Assembly (NCBI GenBank): GCA_013365325.1
Contig: JABVXV010000195.1
Location: 54,337 to 118,336 of the forward strand
Length of the DNA stretch: 64,000 bases
Source: Dipetalonema caudispina
Lineage: Eukaryota; Nematoda; Chromadorea; Rhabditida; Onchocercidae
Direction of reading: 5' to 3'
Shown piece after piece: positions 1 to 12,100 of the stretch. The position numbers were made by a program, and so were the translations under genes. The first letter of the stretch is position 1. The number at the start of each line of letters is the position of its first letter. The notes below the pieces were generated by a model. That model did no database searches, was not told the DNA's origin, and saw nothing but the letters and a program-made list of their open reading frames with translations.

Positions 1-1662
1 CAGGTCTTAGTGCGAAATGAAATAACAGGACAAAGTTATCGCTTTAATTGTGGACGTTGGTTCGGTAAGGGAATTGATGATGGCTCCCTGGAAAGATTGC
101 TTGTTGCCGAGAAGGAACCACAGGTAGTGCTTGTCCCTGAAAGTGTTTTTATCAGTGAATGTATCTATGAAAAGTTGTGCTCTATTTTTAATTTGAAAGA
201 TTATCAAGAATGTAAAATTCAGAGTAGCTAAATCTTTAGTTTTGCTTAGTGTTATAAGTACCTTTTATCAGAACGGTAGAGACTTAGCTGTCAAACAAAA
301 CTGTCATTTGAATTTGTTCCTTATAGATTGCTCCTAACGAGGTGCTAGTCGAAGATTGTTCTTCGGAACGCGTTATTAAAGCTAGCTCGAAGATTCGAAC
401 TCCTCCGCGGTCCCGATCACCAAGTATTAGCCGATCTGAAACATCGAGTCGCAAGTCATCAAGTAACATTTAAGGAATTTTTTTCAAAGCATATCCTCTC
501 GTATTTGATGTAATAGTTTGAAGACATATAGAAACTCTAATCAGCTGTATTTCCTTTGCGCTGGATTATAAAGTGGATTTTGATAGAGATTGTAAATGTT
601 AAGTTTCTGAAGTAATTCAAGAAAGTCTTGAATTCATGAAATCTTAGTTACAAAGTTAAGAAATCTCAAGTTCAACTTTATTTCTGGATGCAAAAATATA
701 TGGCTTTTCAGGTGTACATTTGACAGAAATTCAACAGCAACTTGGGGAAGCAGTGAATGCATTGGTGAAATACTTCTATATTAGTGCGGAAGGTCGTAGT
801 CGTGGAGAATTGACGCAGTTACTTTGTGCGCCAGGGAAAGGCTTTGTTAGCGTGATGGTTGTTGTTTTCATGTATGGCCGTCAGGATTCCATTTGGTCTG
901 CTCGTCTTTTTCGTTCACACTATCCATGGGATTACATCGGTAATATATCATGAAATTATAATAGAATTCCAAAGAAATCCGGACTTTAGAAATTTCATTG
1001 TTCTAGTTCATTATCTTCGAAATATTATTTGAAGTGGGAAAAAAAGGGTTAGTTAGTTTTTCCATTGTTTGTTTCGGGTCACTTATTGCACTTTGCTAAA
1101 CAAATCGGCTTTGCGTTGAATGGCGAATAGTCTTAATGATATAAAAGTTTTTATTCGTTATTGTTTCAGAGAAGGTTTGTGTCTGGTTTTGGGATTTAAT
1201 ACATATGGAAGATGCAAAAAGGCTGACGCGGGAGCAACGTTCTCTTATCATTCAGGCATGCCGCCTTGTTCGCCGCATTTCTTCTAATACTTTTTTGGGG
1301 AAGGATGGCAAATTCCAGTTATTCATTTTAATTACTGTTCGGTAAATGGTTACTTCTATAAATTTTATCACTTTTCCAATAAGCTTTACTATCCGTTCAG
1401 AAAACTGAATGTGTAGCTTTCTCTTTCATTGAAGAGGCTGCATAGAAGTGAAACCTAGAAGCAATTTACAAGTTTTTCCAGAGATCATATACTGTCGGGA
1501 TTGTTACCATTGATGGCTTGGACTCCGATAACGTCGCAGATGTACGAAGAGCCATCTTTTTTACGAACTCCGCATTATTTAAACTACTTATCAAAATTGA
1601 TTAGTTCACTTAACGAATTCCAATTCATCCTGGAAAAATCACTTACATATGGTATAGAATAA
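1..1662 (+). CDS. DENND5: DENND5 (Rab6-interacting protein 1) homologue, 3' part only
   Basis: This is the last 279 codons of a gene that begins outside the window. Exons I can join in phase are <1-123, 327-462, 712-939, 1170-1341 and 1482-1662 (stop TAA 1660-1662). The first exon ends a PLAT domain ([20 protein letters not shown]). A Ser/Arg-rich linker follows (327-462). The next three exons make a RUN domain, with [43 protein letters not shown] and a C-terminal [10 protein letters not shown]. The PLAT-then-RUN order is diagnostic of DENND5A/B. Family members combine an N-terminal DENN exchange-factor module for Rab GTPases with RUN domains that bind Rab6, acting at Golgi and endosomal membranes. 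The DENN and first RUN parts must lie to the left of the window. The identity rests on motif recall rather than a search. Confidence 0.85.
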
Positions 1663-3609
1663 CTTCAGATTTTTAAAATTCAGACGTAAAATATCCATCT
1701 GGAATACTTCCACTGATTTTTTCTTGTTCATCTTTCCATCTCCTTGTGTAGTCCAGGTATTATTTCGAAGTTTTTAATTGTATTGTGCAACTTTAGTTGT
1801 CTTTTAAAGAGTAAAAAGAAAAAATGTTGCATTTCGCCAAATCTTCCTGTAGCAATTATAATTTCAAAATGTTTCACTTTTTGCTTTCCAGATCCTGTTC
1901 CACATTTAGAAAAGCTATAATTGAGATTCGTGAAGAAAACTCAAGAACCTGTAAGAGTGATAGATTCCATTGAAGCTAGCTTCCACTTGGAGGGACGTAA
2001 TTTTTTGCTGAATCTCACGCTCATGTAATCGTTCTGCTCTGTAACTGCAAACCATTTACTGTTTTAGAAACAGCCGTTTCAAATAGGTTTTTACCAGTGC
2101 TCGTCGACTGAAGGAAAGAAAGAAATACCATCTCTTTCTTTTTTCACTGTTATTACTCTAAAATTGTTGTTAAAGTTATTGAAATTGCACATATTCAGAT
2201 GGTTTTTTTTTTGATATGTTAATTCAGCCAATTTTTAGCACTTCCAAACTTTCAAATTCCTTCAAAAATTTTCTGGCAAATTTTGCTTGCTAAAATCTTC
2301 AAGCTAGCATTTATTGACTTCTGTACATTTTAATTTGAAAGATATGTCAACCCAGTACCATACATGCGAGTTTTGGTAAGAAAGCGTTAACTTCCGGCTG
2401 TCATCCTTAAACTTATTTCGTCGCAAAAGAAACCTCCCTATTAGGTTTTCGTCAAAGCACTCTTAAATCATTAAAGCGGTGAATGTAAAATCACCAAGCG
2501 TTTCTACTCTAAATATCCGGTGTTTAATGAAACTCCATTTCATATCTTTGCGTAAATTTCTTTTAATAAAATCACAAATCTTTCTATTGAATTTTTGAAA
2601 TGCTGCTTAGAATAAAACATAGTAAGTTGCTGTCGGTACTCTCAATACTTCTCTACGTACTTTTGAATTCGATTGCCTCAAAGAATCTTACCTAGCTGTA
2701 TGCTAAGTAAGAGTCATAGGACTCAAAATACAGAATTTCTTTCTTTGACCTTAAAAAAATTTTTGATTGAATTACTTATTTTGAAACAATGTTTTTCTCA
2801 TTGTGTGACATTTGCATTCTCAGAGTCTTTCCAATTTAACAAACGCTGTTATTTCGAGTAGTTTTTTGGAACTTATGAATTTCAATCTAATCTGATTATG
2901 TTATAGTGCTTTTTTTCATATTTTCTTATGTCCAAATGGATGTATTTTTCCACTATTTCTGGACAAACCTCAAAATTAGTCAATTGTATTTTAAAAATGC
3001 CATATCGTCTTATTTTTCTATGTTTGTATATGTTAAATTATGCAAATGTCATTAGCATGACTGCAGAATGGGTGTTGTGTTCGAGAAATCTAAAAATATA
3101 AGGTTTAAACTTTTTTCTTACAAATCTTAAGTATCTGGCATATTCCTTGCAAAGTTATCCGTGTAAAGGATTTTATTTCTTTTTATAGATTTGCAGCTTT
3201 ATGCAGTTATAATGGTTGAAATTTTGGTTTGCTTAAAGCGAAATCTAAGGGGAATCCAGTAAGGATGGTTCCGGGAATTCATACTGTTTGGTATTTTGTC
3301 GTTTGAACTGTTTCCAGGGGGTAATGGGAAATTTTTCATTTTGTAAGAGTGATTAAGGAATTTAGACCTTTTGTTATCGATTGTTTCTCAGTGGTAATTC
3401 GTTTAATTGAGCATTTTTTAGTGACGAGACAAAGTTATAGTAATAACCATAACTTTTTTTTTATGAATGAAATATATTCTTTTGGAAGAATTGGGCGGAA
3501 AAGATGTGCATGAGAAATTCGTTCAACATCCATGAATTATGTGGATTTGAAATCTATGCTAGATTTATGGGAAAACATTACGGACTGCAATAAATAGTCA
3601 ACGATCGAT
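1663..3609. other. Intergenic spacer, no gene seen
   Basis: This AT-rich spacer separates the DENND5 stop from the transporter start. Both flanking genes run rightward, so it should hold the DENND5 3' UTR and the transporter promoter. AATAAA-like hexamers occur near 2567 and 2611, but neither is close enough to the stop to assign. The only open frame of note (2673-2861) lacks coding-like composition, and I do not support it as a gene. Confidence 0.5.
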
Positions 3610-6600
3610 ATGGAGGATTCGTCGCTTTTAATTCGTATCAGTTCTGCTGTAACTTATGCTGTATGTTCGATGCTAGTCGTTTTTATCAACAAAGTATTAC
3701 TCACCAACTTTGGGTTTGCTTCTACTTCATAAAGTTAAGAGGAAACGTTTATATTAAAAGAGGCAGTTAACTGTAGTCTATGTTTCTTTTTTTGAATTTA
3801 TTCATTTTCTTTCCGCCTATACATCAATGATCCTGTTATGCATATTCTTCAAGTTCCAGATTTCCATCATTTCTAATTGTTGGATTAGGACAAATGGCAG
3901 CAACTATTATAGTCCTGTGGTTTGCTGCTCTCCTTGGTCTCGTTTCAATCCCTTCATTCGATTCATCCATTCCACTTAAAGTAAGTTCATTATATAATGA
4001 GTGTCCAACAATGAGAAATGAACAGTCGTGTTTTCATTTAGACAAACGTTTTAAGCACAAAAGAATGAACCGGCAAATCACTGTTCTGAAAATTCACTCT
4101 TTGTGTGAACTAAATTAGATTCTTTGAAATTTACTATAACGGTTTTTTTGGATTTGGCTCGATTTTTCTTACAGATTTTTCCACTGCCAATCTTCTATGT
4201 TCTGAATCTAATATCCGGATTGGGTGGCACACAGAGGATAAAGTATGTTTTTTATTTTGTAAATTCTAATGTTTCTGTTGTTCATTTACAAATTTCAATA
4301 GTGTCGAATTACACGTAAAATTGTATCAATATTTGCAGTCTTCCGATGTTCACTGTGTTACGTAGATTCTCAATCTTGATGACAATGGTGCTGGAATATA
4401 TTATACTTGGGTTAGCTTTTATTTATTTTTCCACATCTCTTTACACTATATCGTTTACTTTCCCATATGAGTAACGTTTAGTATCTCTGTTTTTAGATGT
4501 ATTGCTAATGAGATGTACGCATTCATTAGGAAGCACCGTCCATCGCACTTTTTTAGTATCCTCAGTTTTAACCATTAGTTCAGTCGGCTGTTTTTAAATC
4601 ATATCCAGAATTGTGAAAAAGTCTTCATAACCAAGTCTTTCCCACAAGAAGAATTTTGTTTTCCTTTTTTTCAAGAATATGATACAATATTTAAATATAA
4701 AGTTAAAAATCAAGTTTAAAACATTTATAGATTACCATAACATTTTCAGCTTTACAGGATAAAAGCATCGTATGCGGTGAAAATCTCAGTTGCTTTGATG
4801 ATCTTAGGTTCTGTGATTGCAGCTGTGTAAGTTTATTTGATTATCCATATCTTGAAGATGTAGATTAGCTGCTAATCTTATTATATATAGAAGGGTCGAA
4901 TATTTAGGGACATTACTTCCTATGGAATCATTAAAGTTTTGTTACCATGAAGTATTTTGGCGGAGGTGGTTAGTATAAACTGGATGGTGCGGAATATGAA
5001 ATAAATTTCGATGTAAATCCTGTTACTATGGTCTTGTCACCATCGATGCAGAAAGTATTATTTGTTTTGTGTTAAGAAAGATTTTTGATTTTTTTGCGAA
5101 TAAATACTGTCATGTAAGCTCATTTTTTAAGAAAAAAATTGAATATTAGAAGATTTCTTTGTATCTTATCGTTCTCTTGAACAGTTACTGTTCAGCAAGA
5201 TTTTGTTGAAATGCACAAACCCCAAATGTGGCATCTCTCCAATATTTCTTTGATTTACTAAAGGTGACTTTTAGCCCGAAAGCGTTTAAGATGGAAAAAT
5301 TATGTGGTGTTGTAGTTCAAAATTAACACCACAAAAATCTATTATAACATGTTTCATTTTACAGTTTTGATTTGACATTTGACGTTTGGGGATATTCGAT
5401 GATTTTGACCAACGACATTTGTACAGCCGCTAATAGCGTTTACATGAAACAAAAGCTTAATGCTAAGGTATAATCTTAAATTTTAATGTTTTAACATAAA
5501 CGTTTCCGCAAATCTTGTCTTTTTCTCCGTATGCTTTACTGTCTTATTGAAGATTAGACGATTTCAGAAGCTTGGTAAATATGGCCTTTTATATTACAAT
5601 GCATTGTTCATGATTTTTCCCGTGATCATTTTGGCTTGGATAAATCAAGAATTTGAAAAGGTATTGAAAGTAATAGCTTAAAAGCGATTCAGTTTTTCTT
5701 TTCACGATGAGATTTGCTGCTTGTTGTTAATTATTATTTATTATTATTTAGTACTATTTATTATTATTAATTGTTAATTGACTTATTAATTTAATTAATT
5801 ATTTATTATTTTAATTAACTAACTATTAATTTAATTGATTATTAACTATTAATTGTTTAATTATCGGTTATCAATTAAATAATTATTTATTATTAATTAA
5901 TTATTCATTATCAATTAATTATTATTGATTGTTATTAATTAATTACTATTATTAGTATTAATTGTTATTAATTATTACTATATTCGTTTTTCTCTTTTTT
6001 AAAATAATGTTTCTTACATGAGTACAAGGGATTAAGTAGAAGTCCGTCAGATTAGAGTGCTTATGGAATTGCATTTGTTAAAATTGAAATAATGGACTGC
6101 TTTTTAGGTGCACCAATATATAAGTACTGGAAATATGACTATATGGGTAGCTGCTTGTTTATCGTTTTCGCTTGTTTGCGGCTTCCTTCTCAATTGTTCG
6201 ATCGTTTTGTGTACACATCACAATAGTGCTCTTACTACTTCATGTGTAGGTCCAGTTAAAGTTAGTGTTTGTTTTCTTAAAAATTTTTTCAAACGTTTTG
6301 AATCGCTCATCTTTTATTGCTAAGCAAGCTACAGTTGGTCAGCTCGGAGTTTTCAGTCAGTTTATATGTTTTTGTGACTTTTTATAAAAGAAAACTACGG
6401 TGCGCCTTCACTGAAATGAAAGGATGATGACCTGATTATTTGTGTTCATTAATAAACGGCATGCCGAAAAGTACGAGTCGTTAAAATAGTTAACTAATTG
6501 TTTTGCATAGTGATAACTTCTCCCTGTCATACTAGTATCGAGCCAGCTTAAGGCTTTGATACGGAGAAGTCATCACAAGATAAAATAATCGATTAACCAC

Positions 6601-7221
6601 CAAATGTGGTCACAATGTTACATTGTTCATTCAGCGAAAAGATCCAGAAGTACATTTTATTTGGTCTGAAACATAATGAATGAAGAGATAACGAACAGCA
6701 AAAATAGATCTGTTTTAATTTTATGGAAATTAAGTTTGCATAGTATGGAATATAATGCAACAAATATACTTTGCATTTAGAGAATAATTCGAACGGATAA
6801 GAGTATACCATTGATAAAACTACAGATGGTAATCGTTAATGTAGATGTGTGAATACCGCTTAACAGCAACTGGCAGAACTGTTCTGATGCCCACCTTTTC
6901 CCTCCAGATACGCTATTATCGTGAAGGAAAAGATCGCTCTTCTGTAGTTGGCGTTATGATACACAATCTGCCAGAATTAATTACCAGGTTTTCTCTATTT
7001 TCAAACAAAATTTGACATTTCAGAACTTACTTGTAACTTATGTTGGAATGTTCTCATCGGGCGATTACTTGTTTGGATGGAACAACTTTATCGGTATCAA
7101 TATCAGCATTATGGGAAGTCTTCTTTATACTTACGTCACATTTAGAACAGAGAAAAAAGGTGCAGAACAGAAGACTGCTGGAACGTTAGCTAAAGTTGGC
7201 GATCAGCAGCCTTTACTGTAA
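3610..7221 (+). CDS. sqv-7: SQV-7/SLC35D-type nucleotide-sugar transporter
   Basis: A complete 326-aa multi-pass membrane protein in nine exons: 3610-3713, 3860-3980, 4175-4242, 4339-4410, 4758-4826, 5365-5467, 5568-5660, 6108-6260 and 7024-7221. All junctions are canonical, phases match, and the total is 981 nt. It starts MEDSSLLIRISSAVTYAVCS. Conserved blocks are LISGLGGTQRIN, PMFTVLRRFSILMTM, NDICTAANSVYMKQKL, LGKYGLLYYN, LCTHHNSALTTSCVGPVKN and VTYVGMFSSGDYLF, all typical of the SLC35D/SQV-7 group. That family exchanges UDP-glucuronate, UDP-GalNAc and UDP-galactose for UMP across the Golgi membrane and feeds chondroitin/heparan synthesis; in C. elegans it is needed for vulval invagination and cytokinesis. 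Intron 7 (5661-6107) carries a long TTATTAATTA-type low-complexity tract, and intron 8 a small hairpin. The tail after the last helix is short and poorly conserved. Confidence 0.82.
5725..5985. repeat. TTATTA/TTAATTA-rich low-complexity tract in intron
   Basis: About 260 bp composed almost wholly of degenerate TTATTATT and TTAATTAATT units, lying in intron 7 of the sqv-7-like gene. The units drift in length (3, 4 and 7 bp), so it is a decayed microsatellite rather than a clean tandem array. It is nearly self-complementary (TTAATTAA) and accounts for most of this intron's extra length. Confidence 0.85.
6510..6576. repeat. Imperfect hairpin in intron 8 of the sqv-7-like gene
   Basis: The left arm GTGATAACTTCTCC (6510-6523) pairs with the right arm GGAGAAGTCATCAC (6563-6576) with one mismatch. 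Inside it, GTATCGAGCC (about 6534-6543) pairs with GGCTTTGATAC (about 6552-6562) around a short apical loop. The 5' arm has an 11-nt asymmetric bulge between the two stems. It could be a decayed short transposon end or a folded intron element; the bulge makes a microRNA precursor less likely. Confidence 0.6.
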
Positions 7222-9165
7222 TACCGTTGAACATATTTTTATATTACGTTGTTATGTTAAATCACTTTTTTTGCATGAAGAAATTGCAACACAAGTTGCG
7301 GACTTTTCGGGATCATTGCTTCACCAATAATTCCAACTAATTCCAGTTAAAAAAGATAACAGTTATTCCATTATCACAAATTGCTGCTTGCTTTATTCTC
7401 CAAATAATATTACTTCCGACCCTTAAATTTCATCGGAGATTTTTTTAGCAGAGGTTGTAACAACGGTGAACTTTGGTTGGGACCTTTCGTAGGTTACCGC
7501 TTTCTGTGTACTGCAAGTTACAACAGTGGTTCCTCTTTTAATCGTTGGACTTTTGACTTTCTACAGTTTATGTCTTGTCGTCTTTTAGTTTTACATGGCT
7601 CACAAAAAGTTGAGGAATATCGCATTAGTTGACATCATTTAGTTCATTTCTTTTGATCATTCAACAAATATATTAGAGTGATGAAATGCTTTGTTCACAT
7701 CCGTCACACAGTGATGACCAACAGTGGGCAAGCGTATAGCCGTAGGGTCAAAATAGCTTTTAATAGGATGGAAACAACAAGCACATTGTTTCACGGTCAA
7801 AAGCAACTTAACCACGCTCAGAAATAAGAAGTGATGGGAAACACAAAAGCTTCTACAACTTTTTGTTGGTTATTGGAATCAAGTGCCCTATTCAAATATG
7901 AATTTATTTTGCTTACCAAGGTTATCAAAAAATCGAATGTAAGTGCAACAAACATTAGCTCAGAGATAAATGTGATCAAAACCAACAGTGGTACCAATCT
8001 TATTCTAGGGACCTTAGAGAGAGTGTGAACTTCTAATATTTAATTAGGCCAAACTGCGTTTACCATTGAAATCAGAATAATTTCTGCTAATTTGTATGAG
8101 ATGAAGTAATTCGAGCAAAAATTCGTCAACGGAAAACAAAATACCAAAGAGCTATGCAGTAAACACTTACTATAAGAAAGACAACATAAATACGGCAACA
8201 CAAATGAAAACAAATCTTGTTTTTTTCAAAAGGAGAACAGAAAAATAACATATCTTGGAAATTTTTAGAGTTTATTAAAAAAACGTTTTACAGTAAAACA
8301 CCGTCCCAGGAACTGCTAGATCCACAAGTGGAACTCAAACATGTCAAACAAAAGAACTAAACAGACTGTAAGCCTTATTGACTAGTCTTTCCTCATCATT
8401 CATCTTACATAGTACTAGTAGTCTAGAAAAGGAGCGTGTGAAAACGAAAGGCCATAAAATAAGCAGGAGTAAACCGATAAACTGGTACATTGTTGGTACA
8501 ACATTAGCTTCCTGATAGCAAAAGAATATCAGTAGAAATAATAAAATAATCCGGAAAGAATGCAAAGGTAACGACATTGTTAGTTTTTATACTATCAAAA
8601 AATGCATACTGATAGTCTCTCTCTATCAAGTTTTGCATTCTTTCACTATTATAATTTTTGTGGCGAAACATGACCTACAAAGCGACTGCTATTTACCATT
8701 TACAAGTATTGTGGAAATGTGATGGTTTCAATTACAAAACCGAAAGAAAAAAAGCAGTAAATGTCCAACAATTGTAAATACAATAAAGAGCAAAAGAATG
8801 CTCGCAATTTAATTTATCCTAAAGTCATCAATTAACAAATCTCAAAACATAAGCTTTCTGATAGCCCTATTTTAAGAAGACTAGCATCAGTGGATGCATA
8901 AAAGTAGGGAAACAATATAAATCGGCTTATTATAATTATTACACATCTTCCATATTTGAGCATGATCGCACAACATAAGCAAAATCACACAGCACAATGA
9001 TCCTACTAAATTGCTGTTGGTTTTCTGAATTTTTTACAAAAACCACAGAACCTTTTCACAATTTATAACTCCTACTCCCTAAAAAGAATAAAGTTTTCGA
9101 AATAAAAGCAACTTTAATAACGAAAAAAGCTCAAATCCGGACTTGTTACAGGAAAAATATATTGA
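7222..9165. other. Convergent intergenic region
   Basis: The transporter (rightward) and the deubiquitinase (leftward) both end here, so the segment should contain two 3' UTRs facing each other. Apart from the small membrane-protein candidate at 8344-8577, I see no feature. An open frame at 7831-8028 on the + strand has no supporting start context or homology. Confidence 0.5.
8344..8577 (-). CDS. Candidate small membrane/secreted protein (77 aa)
   Basis: I do not recognise this protein. The frame starts MSLPLHSFRIILLFLLIFFC, a good signal-peptide or first membrane helix. It then has a second hydrophobic stretch (QFIGLLLLILWPFVF) and a charged tail (KMNDEERLVNKAY). An AATAAA (complement of 8271-8276) lies about 70 nt beyond the stop, the spacing expected of a short nematode 3' UTR. 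A splice donor-like GTAAGA occurs inside the frame, so it might instead be a first exon. No clean TTTCAG acceptor precedes the ATG. It lies between two convergent genes and is read leftward. It may be real or a chance hydrophobic frame in T-rich DNA. Confidence 0.3.
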   Translation of the reverse strand: MSLPLHSFRIILLFLLIFFCYQEANVVPTMYQFIGLLLLILWPFVFTRSFSRLLVLCKMNDEERLVNKAYSLFSSFV

Positions 9166-12100
9166 TCAATTACTACTTGTATTATCAGCGATGCTGCTTT
9201 TTCCTTGAACTACTGTGCGTAATAAAATATTTAAATCATCTGTGCATTTAACTTGAAGATTAGCATTCACTGCTTGTCTCAAGAGGAAAAGATCATATCC
9301 TGAATTTCCTGCTTTCACATTCAGTTTTGATGCCGGCATATTTGATGGGGTTTTCTGCTCCGATGCATCCAAAATTTTCTAAAAATGTTGGTTAAGAAAT
9401 GCTTCATGCCTCTCATTCTTATCCTATTGAACCTATTTTTACTGAAAATGAACCTTTATGAAGAGTCAGATACAAGTAGTAGAGACTGAAGAGTTTCTAA
9501 ATGAGTGTTATTAGCACTGGTTTTTCAAGAAATGGAGGATCCTCTCTATCAATCAATCATAATATCTTTAATAATTATATTTTTTAAATACTATTTACTC
9601 TAAATTTACAAATTATGGAAAAGAATTGCATCATGCCTCATTATTTCAGCAATTACAATAAATAATGAAATAATAAAATGAAATAAAGCATATTTTTAAG
9701 TTGGCTTTTCTTGTATATTGCTAACATTTACTGATAACAAAAAAGATACCTGATAAACCCAAGGCACTCTCTGTAAACCATTCGAATTTGATAGCAGCTG
9801 ATTCCACATGGAAACAACATATTGGATAGTCTGCAAATTCGATGGACATTCAATCAGAAAATTTTCCTAATTATTTCTTATGAATAACTGAAAAAAGAGA
9901 AGCGAATATACAGTTCCTTTTTTCCTAATTTCTTTTTTCGCTTCCTTAATATTCATCTAAACTGTATCTATTTTTTGAAAATCAAAAGAAGCAAATTAAT
10001 CTAACGAGTTTCACTGACCCTTTCGGAGGCCTCGTTACCCATCCTGTGTAGTCGAACGATCATGGCTTTGTATTCTTTATCCAAGAAATTTTCATTGTCC
10101 GCCAAAATACTATCATCCGATTCACTACCAATATGGTCAATGAGGCGCTGACTTATCCTCTGAAGCACTTTTAAGTGAACATACTACATGGATTCATTAG
10201 AACATAGTCCATACTTAAGAAAATCTAAATCTTTAAAATTCAGATACTTCCCGCGAAATGCATAAATAATTAAAAATGAAACTAAGAACTGAAAGACTCA
10301 ACTTACAATGACATAAACGATAAGAAGGGCGTTGTGTATCAAAGAGAAGAAGAGTTTTTGTTCTAAGTCGGATGACTTCACTGTCGCATACATATCAATT
10401 TTCTCCATCATTCGAATCGAAACACAGAGAAGACGCGATTGCTGTATGTCTGTAGAAAGCGTAGTCCTGCCCTGCTTGCTAAAAGTGATTGGATCACTGT
10501 GCTTGACCAAGTAAATGTAATCAGTTTTTCTACTTTATGATTATTTTACTGATTGGGCGAATGCTTACATTGAAGAAAGGTCAACTTTCTTGACGACATC
10601 GTTCAGCACGGCTATCATTTGACAAAACAATTCATAAAGGACATGCGTATTCTGAAATGGAAGCACGAATTAAGCTTTATGATGGAATTAAAAAGAAAAT
10701 GAAAGAGAAAATATATTCGTTTTGAATTCTAATTTTAAAAGGCATTTGAAAAGTGACGAAACCAAGTTAATAAAAGCCAGAAAGAATTGAATGCATTAAA
10801 TGTAATTACATTAAGAGTGATTTCCGACGATGGATCATCTCCAACAAACTTCTCAACAACTTTCTCGCAAGTTGATATCACATTAGAATACTCCCTAAAT
10901 TTAGATCTATCAAATACAATACAGAACATCAAAAACTAAACAAAGTGAAAAAACTATGAAGCAAGAGCTAAGGGAGTGCAAAAAAGGTATCTGCACCTCT
11001 CATACAAGAAAAGTAAAAGTTAAACTGAAATCAATTCATTAGATCTAAAAAACATACTTGCATCAAGAGCACGAATAGAAGCATATACTTACATTGCATC
11101 TACATTCATTATCATTCGTAAAATAAAAATCGATCTTGCTGGATTATTTAATGGAATGCCGAATATTGATGCCCAATCGATCATGAACATTAATCTATCG
11201 ATATAAAGCACATTCGATATTTTCTGTGCTTTTTCGTAATGACCCATGTGGTTTGCAAGCAGCTAAAATGAAATTGAAATCGCTTTCTGTTTTACCAAAA
11301 AAACATGATGTCGAAAACAAAGATGATAAAACAAACGACTTTTGGAACATAGATTTTAGAAAGGAAATAATAATTGAAAAGCCACTGTCCTAAGTGATGT
11401 GGAAAAAAAAAACTTCGGTTGAAATCTTGCCTCTTGTATCAGGCTGAACGCACTTTCATCCCGCTCCAAAAACAGTTCATCCATTATATTCAATGCACTC
11501 AAAGCACTGAAATCAAACTTTCCTGACAAAGCCTAGCAAGTGACCGACAAAAGTTGGTATAAAATCGATATATTTGATATAATTCTAGTAAATCATCAGT
11601 TGCTGTAAAATAAGGCAGGGTCGGCAGCCGCATATCGCACGAAATGTTCCGGATAAAAAAAAAAAGAAAAAAAAAACAAATCAATTATGCGACAGGAAAA
11701 GCGCACAACTAAAAAGATAAATCTTGAACAATTCTATTATATTTCGAACTTTGAATTAAGCAAGGACTTATCACCCCACAGCAAACACCACGCTTTTGAT
11801 TTATCAAAAGCAATGGCAAAAACTTCTACCTTTTCAACATGAAGAGTCCGAAAAATCGCGCTGCAAGTTCATAATGTCGTTTGCATAGTGCACCGAAATC
11901 AACTGGACCTTTGTAAGATACCATATCCATCAAATCCTGAAATTGCAAACACTCCAACACAGATCTTAGTATGTATTTTAAACAAAGATAAGAAAAAAAA
12001 TCTTGGTATTTAATCTAGAATCTTTATATTTCTTTGCAAATAACTGGAATAATGCACCATATCCTTGCAAGGAGTGATAAGGGCTCTGTTTTCAGGTTCA

